A stretch of 64,000 nt of DNA from Mesorhizobium sp. J428 (lineage in GTDB: Bacteria; Pseudomonadota; Alphaproteobacteria; Rhizobiales; Rhizobiaceae): NCBI RefSeq assembly GCF_024699925.1, contig NZ_JAJOMX010000001.1, positions 2,766,001 through 2,830,000 on the forward strand, written 5' to 3'. The stretch's first letter is position 1, and each line of letters starts with the position of its first letter. The notes under the pieces were generated by a model, which worked only from the letters and a program-made list of their open reading frames with translations, was not told the origin of the DNA and ran no database searches. Positions 46,793 through 57,661 of this stretch are shown here, piece after piece. Position numbers and translations under genes: made by a program.

Positions 46793-47491
46793 ATGTCCGA
46801 GGAACGCCGCACGCGCACGGCGGAGGCGTTCTTCGGTCGCCGCCACGGCAAGACCATCCGCCCGATGCAGGCCGTCGCCCTCGCCGACGTCCTGCCGCGG
46901 CTGAAGGTCGACCTGTCGGCCGCGCCGCCCGACGACCTGCACGCTCTCTTTCCGGTTCCGGTCGAGCGGATCGTTCTGGAAATAGGTTTCGGCGGCGGCG
47001 AGCACCTGCATCACGCGGCCGGAGCGGCGCCTGCGACCGGCTTCATCGGTGTGGAACCCTTCGTCAACGGTATGGCGAGTCTGCTGCGCATGCTGGAGCG
47101 CGAAGCGCGGCCGAACATCCGCCTCTACGATGACGATGCGACCGCGCTGCTTGACTGGCTGCCCGACGGTTCACTGGACAGGATCGATCTGTTCTACCCC
47201 GATCCGTGGCCGAAGAAGCGGCACTGGAAGCGCCGCTTCGTCAATTTGGCGAACCTGGACCGCTTCGCAAGGGTTTTGAAGCCCGGTGGCCTGTTCCGCT
47301 TCGCCTCTGACATCGACCACTACGTCAACTGGACACTGCTGGAAGTCGCGCGGCAGGGCGGATTTTCCTGGCGGGCCGAGACGCCCGACGACTGGCGCGT
47401 GCCCTACGAAGGCTGGCCGGGAACCCGCTACGAAGCCAAGGCGCTCCGCGAGGGGCGGACACCGGCCTATCTGACGTTTGTCAGGGCTTAA
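46793..47491 (+). CDS. trmB: tRNA (guanine-46-N7)-methyltransferase
   Basis: A 232-residue SAM-dependent methyltransferase. SAM motif I is L-E-I-G-F-G-G-G-E (about 63-71), and the TrmB signature [13 protein letters not shown] near residue 138 is present. C-terminal F-E-x-x-x-motif variant is Y-E-A-K-A-L-R-E-G. It is 7 nt after metK; the methyl donor supply next door is a neat pairing. Confidence 0.94.
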   Translation: MSEERRTRTAEAFFGRRHGKTIRPMQAVALADVLPRLKVDLSAAPPDDLHALFPVPVERIVLEIGFGGGEHLHHAAGAAPATGFIGVEPFVNGMASLLRMLEREARPNIRLYDDDATALLDWLPDGSLDRIDLFYPDPWPKKRHWKRRFVNLANLDRFARVLKPGGLFRFASDIDHYVNWTLLEVARQGGFSWRAETPDDWRVPYEGWPGTRYEAKALREGRTPAYLTFVRA

Positions 47492-47518
47492 GACGCCCGA
47501 AGTCCTGTTGGTCGGCAA

Positions 47519-47683
47519 TCAGCGGCGAATGATGCGGCCGAACTGCTCCGGATCGATCCCGAGGCGCCGGAGCGCCTGGGCGTTCGGCTGCTTGCCGCTT
47601 TCGACCGCGGCGGATGCGGAGATCGCGCTGGCCGTCACTTCCATGAAGCCGCGAAGGGTGCTGGCGAAACTACGACGAGTCAT
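47519..47683 (-). CDS. 54-residue protein, paralogue of the one at 47864 (function unknown)
   Basis: The protein starts M-T-R-R-S-F-A-S-T-L-R-G-F-M-E and ends A-L-R-R-L-G-I-D-P-E-Q-F-G-R-I. The start at 47683 has CAGGTG about 7 nt upstream. The C-terminal 14 residues match the neighbouring 54-residue protein almost position by position and both have exactly the same length, a strong sign that both are real genes. The middle is Ala/Ser-rich and moderately hydrophobic. I do not recognise a named family. They sit on the minus strand between trmB and rimP. Confidence 0.7.
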   Translation of the reverse strand: MTRRSFASTLRGFMEVTASAISASAAVESGKQPNAQALRRLGIDPEQFGRIIRR

Positions 47684-47802
47684 GATGACACCTGTTCGTT
47701 CGAGATCAATTGAAGATAGGGGTGATCTCGCGTCTGCGAAATAGATCATTGTGCAGCGCAGCAATGCGTGGTGTGCATGGAAACGGACAGGGTCCAAGAC
47801 AC

Positions 47803-47833
47803 AAAAAGCCCCGCGGCATGGGGCGCGGGGCTT
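47803..47833 (-). terminator. Rho-independent terminator after the second 54-residue gene
   Basis: AAGCCCCGCG (47806-47815) pairs with CGCGGGGCTT (47824-47833) with an 8-nt loop. The A-run at 47803-47807 becomes a U-run on the minus strand. This means each of the two small genes has its own transcription unit or that the first is favoured. Confidence 0.88.
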
Positions 47834-47863
47834 GAGAAGATCGGGATTCGCCTGTGCGGCGGA

Positions 47864-48028
47864 TCAGAACCTGTTGATCTCGCGGAAGCGTTCCGGATCG
47901 ATGCCGAGACGCTGCAGGTCGCGCGGATCAGGTGCACGACGATTGGCTGTCGCGTTGGCGGCCGTGACGGCGCTGCCGAAAATGTCGAGAAGGCCGAGCA
48001 GCCTTCCGGAGAAGATGCCACGGGTCAT
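47864..48028 (-). CDS. 54-residue protein, paralogue of the one at 47519 (function unknown)
   Basis: It starts M-T-R-G-I-F-S-G-R-L-L-G-L-L-D-I-F-G-S-A and ends D-L-Q-R-L-G-I-D-P-E-R-F-R-E-I-N. The start at 48028 has CAGGTAG about 8 nt upstream. An N-terminal amphipathic or hydrophobic helix (about 4-25) precedes a basic, Ala/Asn-rich centre and the conserved tail L-x-R-L-G-I-D-P-E-x-F. It is followed by a strong terminator. The paired conservation with the next gene supports expression; no function is known to me. Confidence 0.7.
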   Translation of the reverse strand: MTRGIFSGRLLGLLDIFGSAVTAANATANRRAPDPRDLQRLGIDPERFREINRF

Positions 48029-48162
48029 GGGAACTACCTGTCTATCTATTGATACGCCGTGCATATAGGCGTTTGCTGAGTGATAAGGCAGGGTCTGCCG
48101 CGCATTTCAGCCATGCGTGGCGCGCATTGATTGCCGTAGCGGGCCGGTTTTCCGCCTTTCCC

Positions 48163-48191
48163 TTGCATCCAATTCCGAAATCGCCTATTTA
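48163..48191 (+). promoter_or_regulatory. Predicted promoter of the rimP-nusA-infB operon
   Basis: TTGCAT (48163-48168), a 17-bp spacer and TATTTA (48186-48191). Transcription would begin near 48198 and produce a leader of about 85 nt containing the hairpin at 48219-48250. Confidence 0.55.
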
Positions 48192-48218
48192 GTGCGTAAA
48201 TTCTTGGTCGGTATGACG

Positions 48219-48250
48219 AAGAGTGGGTCCACCCGGTCCCGCTCTTTTTT
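48219..48250 (+). terminator. Terminator-like attenuator hairpin in the rimP leader
   Basis: AAGAGTGGG (48219-48227) pairs with CCCGCTCTT (48238-48246; one G-U pair), with a 10-nt loop and T6 at 48245-48250. It has every feature of an intrinsic terminator but lies 34 nt before rimP and downstream of the predicted promoter, so it probably attenuates the operon, perhaps through NusA feedback. Confidence 0.7.
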
Positions 48251-48283
48251 GTTACCCGCGCCGGGATACGACCTGGAGCGACG

Positions 48284-48910
48284 ATGGACGGAATCACGGC
48301 AACGATCGAAGGCGACGACCGCATCATCCGCGAGAGCGGCATCGATGCGCGCATCGCGCTGATCGTCGAGCCGGTGCTGACCGCGATCGGCTACCGGCTG
48401 GTGCGCGTCCGCCTCACGGGGCAGAACGGCCTGACGTTGCAAATCATGGCCGAGCGGCCGGATGGCACGATGACCGTGGAGGACTGCGAGACGGTCAGCC
48501 GCGCGGTGTCTCCGGCGCTCGACGTCGAGGATCCGGTCGAGAAGGCGTATCACCTCGAGATCTCGTCGCCCGGCATCGACCGTCCGCTGGTTCGCAAGTC
48601 GGACTTCGCGAACTGGCAGGGCCATCTGATGAAGATGGAGACCTCGGTGATGGTCGCCGACCGCAAGCGCTTCCGCGGCCGCATTGCTTCGGTGGACGAG
48701 ACCGGCGTCACCATTGATCGCGACGCGCCCGGCTATGGCGAGACGCCGAGCGTGCGGGTGCCCTTCGAGGCGATTTCGGATGCGCGGTTGATCCTGACGG
48801 ACGACCTGATCCGTGACGCGCTGTCGAAGGACAACCAGGCCAAGAAGCAGGCGCGCAAGAAGCGCGGCGAGAGCGAACCGGACGGCGAGGAGCCGTCCGA
48901 GGACAATTGA
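48284..48910 (+). CDS. rimP: Ribosome maturation factor RimP
   Basis: A 208-residue 30S assembly factor. The N-terminal domain (about 20-100) has V-E-D-C-E-T-V-S-R and [14 protein letters not shown]. It is followed by an SH3-like domain and an alphaproteobacterial acidic/basic tail (about 175-208). It is the first gene of the rimP-nusA-ylxR-infB operon and lies 37 nt before nusA. Confidence 0.95.
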   Translation: MDGITATIEGDDRIIRESGIDARIALIVEPVLTAIGYRLVRVRLTGQNGLTLQIMAERPDGTMTVEDCETVSRAVSPALDVEDPVEKAYHLEISSPGIDRPLVRKSDFANWQGHLMKMETSVMVADRKRFRGRIASVDETGVTIDRDAPGYGETPSVRVPFEAISDARLILTDDLIRDALSKDNQAKKQARKKRGESEPDGEEPSEDN

Positions 48911-48947
48911 GTTCATGAACCGCGGCCAGTCCGCGAGGGAGATCACA

Positions 48948-50543
48948 ATGGCAGTCAGTGCGAACAGGCTCGAACTTCTGCAGATCGCCGATGCGGTCGC
49001 GCGCGAGAAGTCGATCGACAAGCACATCGTCATCGATGCGATGGCGGACGCGATTCAGAAGGCGGCGCGGTCCCGCTACGGCCAGGAGACGAACATCCGC
49101 GCCGACATCAACCATGCCACCGGCGAGATGAAGCTCCAGCGCCTGATGGAAGTCGTCGAGGACGTCGAGGACTACGCCAAGCATATCTCGCTGCGCGATG
49201 CGCGGGCTCGCAATCCGGACGCCCAGGTCGGCGACTTCATCGCCGAGCAGCTGCCGCCGATGGACTTCGGCCGCATCGCCGCCCAGTCCGCCAAGCAGGT
49301 GATCGTGCAGAAGGTGCGCGAGGCTGAGCGCGACCGCCAGTTCGACGAATACAAGGACCGCATCGGCGAGATCGTCAACGGCACCGTCAAGCGCGTCGAA
49401 TACGGCAACGTTATCGTCGACCTCGGCCGCGGCGAGGCGATCATCCGCCGCGACGAGCTGATCCCGCGCGAGAACTTCAAATATGGCGACCGCGTCCGCG
49501 CCTATGTCTACGACGTGCGCCGCGAGCAGCGCGGTCCGCAGATCTTCCTGTCGCGTACCCATCCGCAGTTCATGGCCAAGCTGTTCACGATGGAAGTGCC
49601 GGAGATCTACGACGGCATCATCGAGATCAAGTCGGTCGCCCGAGACCCCGGCTCGCGCGCCAAGATCGCCGTTATTTCGCGCGATTCGTCCATCGATCCG
49701 GTCGGCGCCTGCGTCGGCATGCGCGGCTCCCGCGTCCAGGCGGTCGTCGGCGAGCTGCAGGGCGAGAAGATCGACATCATTCCGTGGTCGCAGGATGCAG
49801 CCTCCTTTATCGTCAACGCGCTGCAGCCGGCGGAAGTCGCCAAGGTGGTGCTCGACGAGGATGCGGAGCGCATCGAGGTCGTGGTTCCTGACGACCAGCT
49901 CTCACTGGCAATCGGCCGCCGCGGTCAGAACGTCCGCCTCGCCTCGCAGCTCACCGGCTGGGACATCGACATCCTGACCGAGCAGGAGGAGAGCGAGCGT
50001 CGCCAGAAGGAATTCGTCGAGCGGTCGAAGCTGTTCATGGAAGCCCTCGACGTCGACGAGATGGTCGGCCAGGTGCTCGCCTCCGAAGGCTTCACCTCGG
50101 TCGAGGAAGTCGCCTACGTGGACTCCGACGAGATTTCCTCGATCGATGGTTTCGACGAGGACACCGCCAGCGAGATCCAGACGCGCGCCCGCGAATATCT
50201 CGATCGCATCGAAGCCGAGCATGACGAGGAGCGCCGCAAGCTCGGCGTTGCCGACGAGCTGCGCGAGCTGCCGGGCATGACGACGGCCATGATGGTCGCA
50301 GTCGGCAAGGACGGTGTGAAGACGATCGAGGACTTCGCCGGCTACGCGGTCGACGATCTCGTCGGCTGGAAGGAGCGCAAGGACGGCGAGACCAAGACCT
50401 TTGCCGGCGTGCTGGGCGAGTTCGGCGTCAGCCGCGCCGAGGCTGAGCAGATGGTGCTGGCCGCACGCCTGCAGGCGGGCTGGATCACGGAAGACGACCT
50501 CGCCGGCGAGGAAGCCGACGAAGACGCCGAAGTCACGGCCTGA
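48948..50543 (+). CDS. nusA: Transcription termination/antitermination factor NusA
   Basis: A 531-residue protein. It has an N-terminal RNA polymerase-binding domain (1-125), an S1 domain (about 135-200; I-V-N-G-T-V-K-R-V-E-Y-G), KH1/KH2 (about 205-345; D-P-V-G-A-C-V-G-M-R-G and A-I-G-R-R-G-Q-N-V-R-L-A) and two C-terminal helix-hairpin-helix repeats (about 360-510) ending in an acidic tail. The ATG at 48948 follows GAGGGAG; an upstream in-frame extension overlaps rimP and is not used. Confidence 0.96.
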   Translation: MAVSANRLELLQIADAVAREKSIDKHIVIDAMADAIQKAARSRYGQETNIRADINHATGEMKLQRLMEVVEDVEDYAKHISLRDARARNPDAQVGDFIAEQLPPMDFGRIAAQSAKQVIVQKVREAERDRQFDEYKDRIGEIVNGTVKRVEYGNVIVDLGRGEAIIRRDELIPRENFKYGDRVRAYVYDVRREQRGPQIFLSRTHPQFMAKLFTMEVPEIYDGIIEIKSVARDPGSRAKIAVISRDSSIDPVGACVGMRGSRVQAVVGELQGEKIDIIPWSQDAASFIVNALQPAEVAKVVLDEDAERIEVVVPDDQLSLAIGRRGQNVRLASQLTGWDIDILTEQEESERRQKEFVERSKLFMEALDVDEMVGQVLASEGFTSVEEVAYVDSDEISSIDGFDEDTASEIQTRAREYLDRIEAEHDEERRKLGVADELRELPGMTTAMMVAVGKDGVKTIEDFAGYAVDDLVGWKERKDGETKTFAGVLGEFGVSRAEAEQMVLAARLQAGWITEDDLAGEEADEDAEVTA

Positions 50544-50570
50544 CGGTCATGCCGAGGCCTGGAGCAGACC

Positions 50571-51229
50571 TTGAACGAGATGAACGATCGCACCTGCATC
50601 GTGACGCGGCAAGCGGGAGACCCTGAGGGTCTCATCCGCTTCGTCGTCGGTCCCGACTCGTCCGTCGTTCCCGATATCAAGAGAAAGCTACCGGGCCGCG
50701 GCTGCTGGGTCAGCGCGGACCGCCGACATGTCGATGAGGCGGCACGCAAGAACATGTTCCGCCGTGCCTTCAAGGCCGACGTCGCCGTCGCGCCGGATCT
50801 TGGCGAGATGGTGGACCGCATCCTTGCCCAGCACGCGCTCGGGGCGATGGGACTGGCCCGCAAGGCCGGTCTCGTGGCGCTTGGCGCTGCGAAGGTGGAG
50901 GCGACGGTGCGCAGCGGCGAGGCGGCCGCCGTGCTCCATGCGCGCGAAGCGCAGGCCGACGGAGTGCGCAAGATCACCCAGGCGCGGCGTGCGACGGTCC
51001 ATCTCGGCGGGCCGGATATCCCCGCATACAAACTCTTTTCGGAGGCCGAATTGGGTTTGGCATTGGGGGGGGGGGCAAATGTGATACATGCAGCCGTGCT
51101 CGCCGGGGACGCGGGCAAGGCGGCGCTGAAGCGCGTGGTAGCGCTTGACCGATACCGGGGCGGATCCCCGGATGACGGCCTCGGTTCGGCGACCATCGAA
51201 TCCGTCGATGGCGCATCTAAGGATATGGA

Positions 51230-51233
<4 letters not shown>
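50571..51233 (+). CDS. YlxR/L7Ae-like RNA-binding protein (DUF448 plus ribosomal-L7Ae-type domain)
   Basis: A 220-residue fusion. The YlxR domain (about 5-75) has R-T-C-I-V-T-R and K-L-P-G-R-G-C-W-V, and an L7Ae/YlxQ-like domain follows (about 85-175; [12 protein letters not shown]). A run of ten G (51065-51074) encodes part of [11 protein letters not shown] and keeps the frame open. The TTG at 50571 has GGAG 6 nt upstream; an ATG at 50580 is also possible. The stop overlaps the infB start (ATGA). Confidence 0.88.
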
Positions 51234-53812
<2,579 letters not shown>

Positions 53813-53831
53813 CCGGCCCGCCGGGGAGCAG

Positions 53832-54350
53832 ATGAGCGACAGAGCGCAGGTTCCCATCCGCACGCTTGCCTATACGGTATCGCGTGCGGATGCCTTGGCC
53901 TTCGCTGTGCTGCGCCACGAACTGACGGCTTGGGACAAGCTGCGGCTTCTCCTCTTGATCAGCGTGGCGGGGTTGCTGGCCGGCATCGTTCCGCGCGACA
54001 TCGGCCCGGCGCTGTGGTGGACATCGATCGTCGTCCTCCTGGTCGGGGCCGGCGTTGCGGCCGTCGTCTGGACCAATCTCGATGTTCGGCGAAAGGCGGC
54101 CACGCTGCCGATCGTGGAAGGCCAGGCGACGCTCGACCAGTGGGAAGACCGCCTGATCGAGCACCGGCTGTCCGGAACCCGGCAGGTGGACGTCGACAGG
54201 ATCACGCAGGTGGTCTGCACGGACCGCCACATATTCATCCGCGAAGGCGCCTTGCCGGTGATCATTCCGCTGGCGGCCTTCCGGGACCAGGAAGACATGC
54301 AGGACTTCGCCGCCGACATCGACGAGCGGTCGAGGCAGGCGGCAGCGTAG
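53832..54350 (+). CDS. Small membrane protein, YcxB-like C-terminal domain
   Basis: A 172-residue protein with two adjacent hydrophobic helices (about 36-75) and a soluble C-terminal part (about 95-165) with W-E-D-R-L-I-E-H-R-L-S-G and I-P-L-A-A-F-R-D, resembling the YcxB-like domain. Function unknown. It is 19 nt after infB and 20 nt before rbfA, in the same operon, where most genomes have infB followed directly by rbfA. Confidence 0.65.
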   Translation: MSDRAQVPIRTLAYTVSRADALAFAVLRHELTAWDKLRLLLLISVAGLLAGIVPRDIGPALWWTSIVVLLVGAGVAAVVWTNLDVRRKAATLPIVEGQATLDQWEDRLIEHRLSGTRQVDVDRITQVVCTDRHIFIREGALPVIIPLAAFRDQEDMQDFAADIDERSRQAAA

Positions 54351-54370
54351 GTGCCAAGGACAGTTAGGCC

Positions 54371-54766
54371 ATGAGTGGAACCACCGGACCATCCCAGCGC
54401 ATGCTGCGCGTCGGCGAGCAGGTGCGCCATGCGCTTGCCGAAGTTCTCGCGCGCGGCGAGGTGCGTGACGAGGTCATCGAGCAGACCGTGATCTCGGTTT
54501 CCGAAGTGCGCATGTCGCCCGACCTCAAGATCGCGACGGCCTTCGTCGCGCCGCTCGCGGCCAAGGACGACGAGGCGGTGATCAAGGCGCTGGCGCAAAA
54601 TGCCAAGTTCATCCGTGGCCGGGTCTCAGGCGCGCTGCGCCAGATGAAATACATGCCGGAATTCCGTTTCCGCCTCGACACGAGCTTCGACAACATGGCG
54701 AAGATCGACCGGCTGCTGCGTTCGCCGGAAGTGGCGCGGGATCTCGACAAGGAAGACGACGAGTGA
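54371..54766 (+). CDS. rbfA: Ribosome-binding factor A
   Basis: A 131-residue 30S maturation factor with a KH-like fold: [25 protein letters not shown] and [12 protein letters not shown] near the C-terminus. The stop overlaps the GTG of truB (GTGA at 54763-54766), so the two are coupled. Confidence 0.95.
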   Translation: MSGTTGPSQRMLRVGEQVRHALAEVLARGEVRDEVIEQTVISVSEVRMSPDLKIATAFVAPLAAKDDEAVIKALAQNAKFIRGRVSGALRQMKYMPEFRFRLDTSFDNMAKIDRLLRSPEVARDLDKEDDE

Positions 54767-55737
54767 GCAAGCCGCGCAGGAAGAAGGGCCGCAACATCTC
54801 CGGCTGGGTGGTGCTCGACAAGCCCGCCGGGATGGGCTCGACCGAGGCCGTCTCGAAGGTCAAATGGCTCTACCGCGCCGAGAAGGCCGGCCATGCCGGC
54901 ACGCTCGACCCGCTCGCGTCCGGCATGCTGCCGATCGCGCTGGGCGAGGCGACCAAGACCGTTCCCTATGTGATGGACGGGGCGAAGATCTACCGCTTCA
55001 CCGTGGCCTGGGGCGAGGAACGCGCGACCGATGATCTCGAGGGCGTGGCAACCGCCACATCCGCCGACCGGCCGACCGAGGCGCAGGTCCGCGCGCTTTT
55101 GCCGAAATACACCGGCGTGATCATGCAGGTGCCGCCGCAATTCTCGGCGATCAAGATCGACGGCGAGCGCGCCTACGACATCGCCCGAGCCGGAGAGACG
55201 GTCGAGATCGCCGCCCGCGAGATCGAGATCGGCCGGCTCGACATCGTGGACATGCCGGACGACGGCCATACGACCTTCGAGGTTGAATGCGGCAAGGGCA
55301 CCTATGTCCGCTCGATTGCCCGCGACATGGGCCGCGATCTCGGCTGCTACGGCCATGTCAGCGACCTGCGCCGTGAACTGGTCGAGCCGTTCGAGACGGA
55401 GGATCTCGTGACGGTGGCCGAGCTCGAAGCAGCCGCTGGCGTCGTCCGCAATCCGGACGGCACCGAAACCCGCCCCGACCCGGACGAGACGCCAACGGCC
55501 TTCGATGCGCTCGATGGGCTTCTGGTCGACACGGCCGTCGCGCTCGAGAGCCTGCCGGAGATTCCGCTTGGCGACGACGCAGCCCAGAAAGTCCGGCTCG
55601 GCAATCCGGTCATCGTGCGCGGCCGCGACGCACCCGTCGAGGCGGCGGACGCATTTGCCACGCAACGCGGCAAGCTGGTCGCGATCGGCTCGGTGGAGGC
55701 CGGCATGTTCAAGCCGCGCCGCGTCTTCACGGTCTAG
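54763..55737 (+). CDS. truB: tRNA pseudouridine(55) synthase
   Basis: A 324-residue enzyme that makes pseudouridine 55 in tRNA. It has [10 protein letters not shown] and the catalytic Asp in [11 protein letters not shown] (about 43-53), then [13 protein letters not shown]. The start is GTG, overlapping rbfA. A C-terminal PUA-like region (about 265-320) follows. Confidence 0.95.
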   Translation: MSKPRRKKGRNISGWVVLDKPAGMGSTEAVSKVKWLYRAEKAGHAGTLDPLASGMLPIALGEATKTVPYVMDGAKIYRFTVAWGEERATDDLEGVATATSADRPTEAQVRALLPKYTGVIMQVPPQFSAIKIDGERAYDIARAGETVEIAAREIEIGRLDIVDMPDDGHTTFEVECGKGTYVRSIARDMGRDLGCYGHVSDLRRELVEPFETEDLVTVAELEAAAGVVRNPDGTETRPDPDETPTAFDALDGLLVDTAVALESLPEIPLGDDAAQKVRLGNPVIVRGRDAPVEAADAFATQRGKLVAIGSVEAGMFKPRRVFTV

Positions 55738-55835
55738 GCAACCCGACCCTTTCCGCCGTCGAAATGGCGACCACAAAGGCGCCTGTCGCTTTCGCGTCGG
55801 ACTTGCTATCCCAGCGATACAGCAGGACCGAGCGC

Positions 55836-56930
55836 ATGGCGGCCGAGAAAGCAGAACCCTTCCATAAGCGGACGCGCACGAAGCGCTCTCCGATCGGCGC
55901 CCCGCCTGGTACGCTGATCGCCGATCCCACCGCACCCCAGCCGGCGCTGACGCTGACCGGCATCGCCGCAGACAGTTCGATGCTGTTCGAGAACGCCAGT
56001 CTCGAGACAGTTCGCCACTGCCGCGCCGAATGGCCGCTCGTCTGGATCGACTGTGTCGGCCTCGGCAATGTCGATCTCATCCGCGAGCTCGGCACGATCT
56101 TTGGCCTGCACCCGCTGGCGCTCGAGGATACGGTCAACACCAGCCAGCGCCCGAAGGCGGATTTCTACGACGACCATGCCTATGTCGTGATGCGCATGAT
56201 CGACGATCCCGCGTCGCGGCGCTGGGAGCAGATATCGGTCTTCTTCGGCGACAACTTCGTCATCACCTTCCAGGAGCGAGCGGGCGATCCCTTCGCGCCG
56301 GTGCGCAAGCGCATCGAGGCGACGCTGCCGAACCGGCTCCGCACGCGCAAGGCCGACTATCTGGCCTACGCCCTGATCGACGCGATCGTGGACAGCTATT
56401 TCGGGCCGATCGAGACGATCGGCGACCAGATCGATCACATCGAGGACGAGATGCTGGCGGGACCGCGCAAGCACCACCTGCGCGACCTTCACCTGTTGCG
56501 CCGGGAGGTCGTGGCGCTGAAGCGGGCGCTCTGGCCGCTGCGCGACGCCCTTGCCGCGCTGACCCGCGCCGATGCGCCCTATGTCCATCGCGAGACGGCG
56601 GTCTATTTCAACGATACGCTGGACCATTCCGTCCGGCTGATCGACGCGGTCGAGACGGACCGCGAACTGCTGACCGAGCTTCTCGACACCCACAACTCGC
56701 TCTCCCAGGCGAGGGTGAGCGAGGTGATCTCGATCCTCACCATCGTCTCCTCGATCTTCATCCCGCTGACCTTCCTGGCGGGCATCTGGGGCATGAACTT
56801 CGATCCGCAGGCCTCGCCCTGGAACATGCCGGAGCTCGAATGGCGGTATGGCTATCCCGCCGCGCTCGGTTTCATGCTGATTGTGGCGCTGGCTCTTCTC
56901 GGCTACTTCAAATGGCGGAAGTGGCTCTAG
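55836..56930 (+). CDS. CorA-family magnesium/divalent cation transporter
   Basis: A 364-residue CorA-type channel. A long cytoplasmic domain with a coiled stalk (about 210-300) is followed by two C-terminal helices, the first ending in the selectivity motif G-M-N (in G-I-W-G-M-N-F-D-P) and the second near F-M-L-I-V-A-L-A-L-L-G-Y-F. The ATG at 55836 was preferred to one at 55764, which has no ribosome binding site. It lies between truB and rpsO, an unusual guest in this region. Confidence 0.88.
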   Translation: MAAEKAEPFHKRTRTKRSPIGAPPGTLIADPTAPQPALTLTGIAADSSMLFENASLETVRHCRAEWPLVWIDCVGLGNVDLIRELGTIFGLHPLALEDTVNTSQRPKADFYDDHAYVVMRMIDDPASRRWEQISVFFGDNFVITFQERAGDPFAPVRKRIEATLPNRLRTRKADYLAYALIDAIVDSYFGPIETIGDQIDHIEDEMLAGPRKHHLRDLHLLRREVVALKRALWPLRDALAALTRADAPYVHRETAVYFNDTLDHSVRLIDAVETDRELLTELLDTHNSLSQARVSEVISILTIVSSIFIPLTFLAGIWGMNFDPQASPWNMPELEWRYGYPAALGFMLIVALALLGYFKWRKWL

Positions 56931-57107
56931 ACCGATCTGGCGAAGCATCGCTTCGGCACCGCTGCCGAAGGGGCTGGCTTTTCCCTTGGACATGCAGTAT
57001 AGGCCCCGCAGCAAAGCGGTTAACCGGCTTTGCAGACACGGCCCCTGCTGGACGACATCCCGGCTGAGGGCATCCCGTTTCCTGACAAGAGAGAAAGGAA
57101 AAGCGCG

Positions 57108-57379
57108 ATGTCGCTGACTGCTGAGCGTAAGACTGAACTGATGAAGGAATTTGCGACCAAGCCGGGCGACACGGGTTCGCCGGAAGTTTACAGGTCGCCA
57201 TCTATTCCGAACGCATCAAGAACCTGACCGAACATTTCAAGGATCACAAGAAGGACAACCACTCGCGTCGTGGCCTTCTCGCCCTTGTATCCCAGCGCCG
57301 CCGCCTGCTCGACTATCTGAAGGGCAAGGACGAGGCGCGCTACAATGCGCTGATCGAGAAGCTCGGCCTGCGCCGCTGA
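57108..57379 (+). CDS. rpsO: 30S ribosomal protein S15 (2-base insertion near 57189)
   Basis: The N-terminus ([16 protein letters not shown]) and G-D-T-G-S-P-E-V are S15, but the frame then breaks. The sequence GAAGTTTACAGGTC should be GAAGTTCAGGTC: removing TA (57189-57190) restores [11 protein letters not shown] and the rest of S15 ([14 protein letters not shown]) to the stop at 57377-57379, 89 residues. Since S15 is a core ribosomal protein, a real null copy is improbable, so this is probably a sequence error. AGAAAGGAAAAG precedes the ATG as the ribosome binding site. Confidence 0.93.
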
Positions 57380-57386
57380 CGACTTC

Positions 57387-57416
57387 GCCGCCGGGTCCGG
57401 TAACGGACCCGGCGGC
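57387..57416 (+). promoter_or_regulatory. Strong rpsO-pnp intergenic hairpin
   Basis: A 13-bp perfect stem (57387-57399 with 57404-57416) with a GTAA loop, starting 8 nt after rpsO. No T-run follows. In E. coli the equivalent spacer contains an attenuating terminator and an RNase III site controlling pnp; this hairpin is a good candidate for the same role. Confidence 0.6.
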
Positions 57417-57661
57417 TCTGCAATGGGCCGCCGCCAGAGGGTCGGCCCGACCGGTTCCGGACCTGGACCACGTTTGTATGAACCCGGAACCGCCCATGGA
57501 CAGTCATGGGGCAGGATTGCCGGATGCTTGTTGCGCCGAGGATGCGCGAGAAAGCCAAGCCTCCCGTTGTCTTGCCCGTGGCTCGTCCGACACGAAGCCA
57601 GGGACCGAATGGCGCGCCGGAATGGTCCGGTGCCGCCCGTCCCGCATATGAAGGACAAGAC

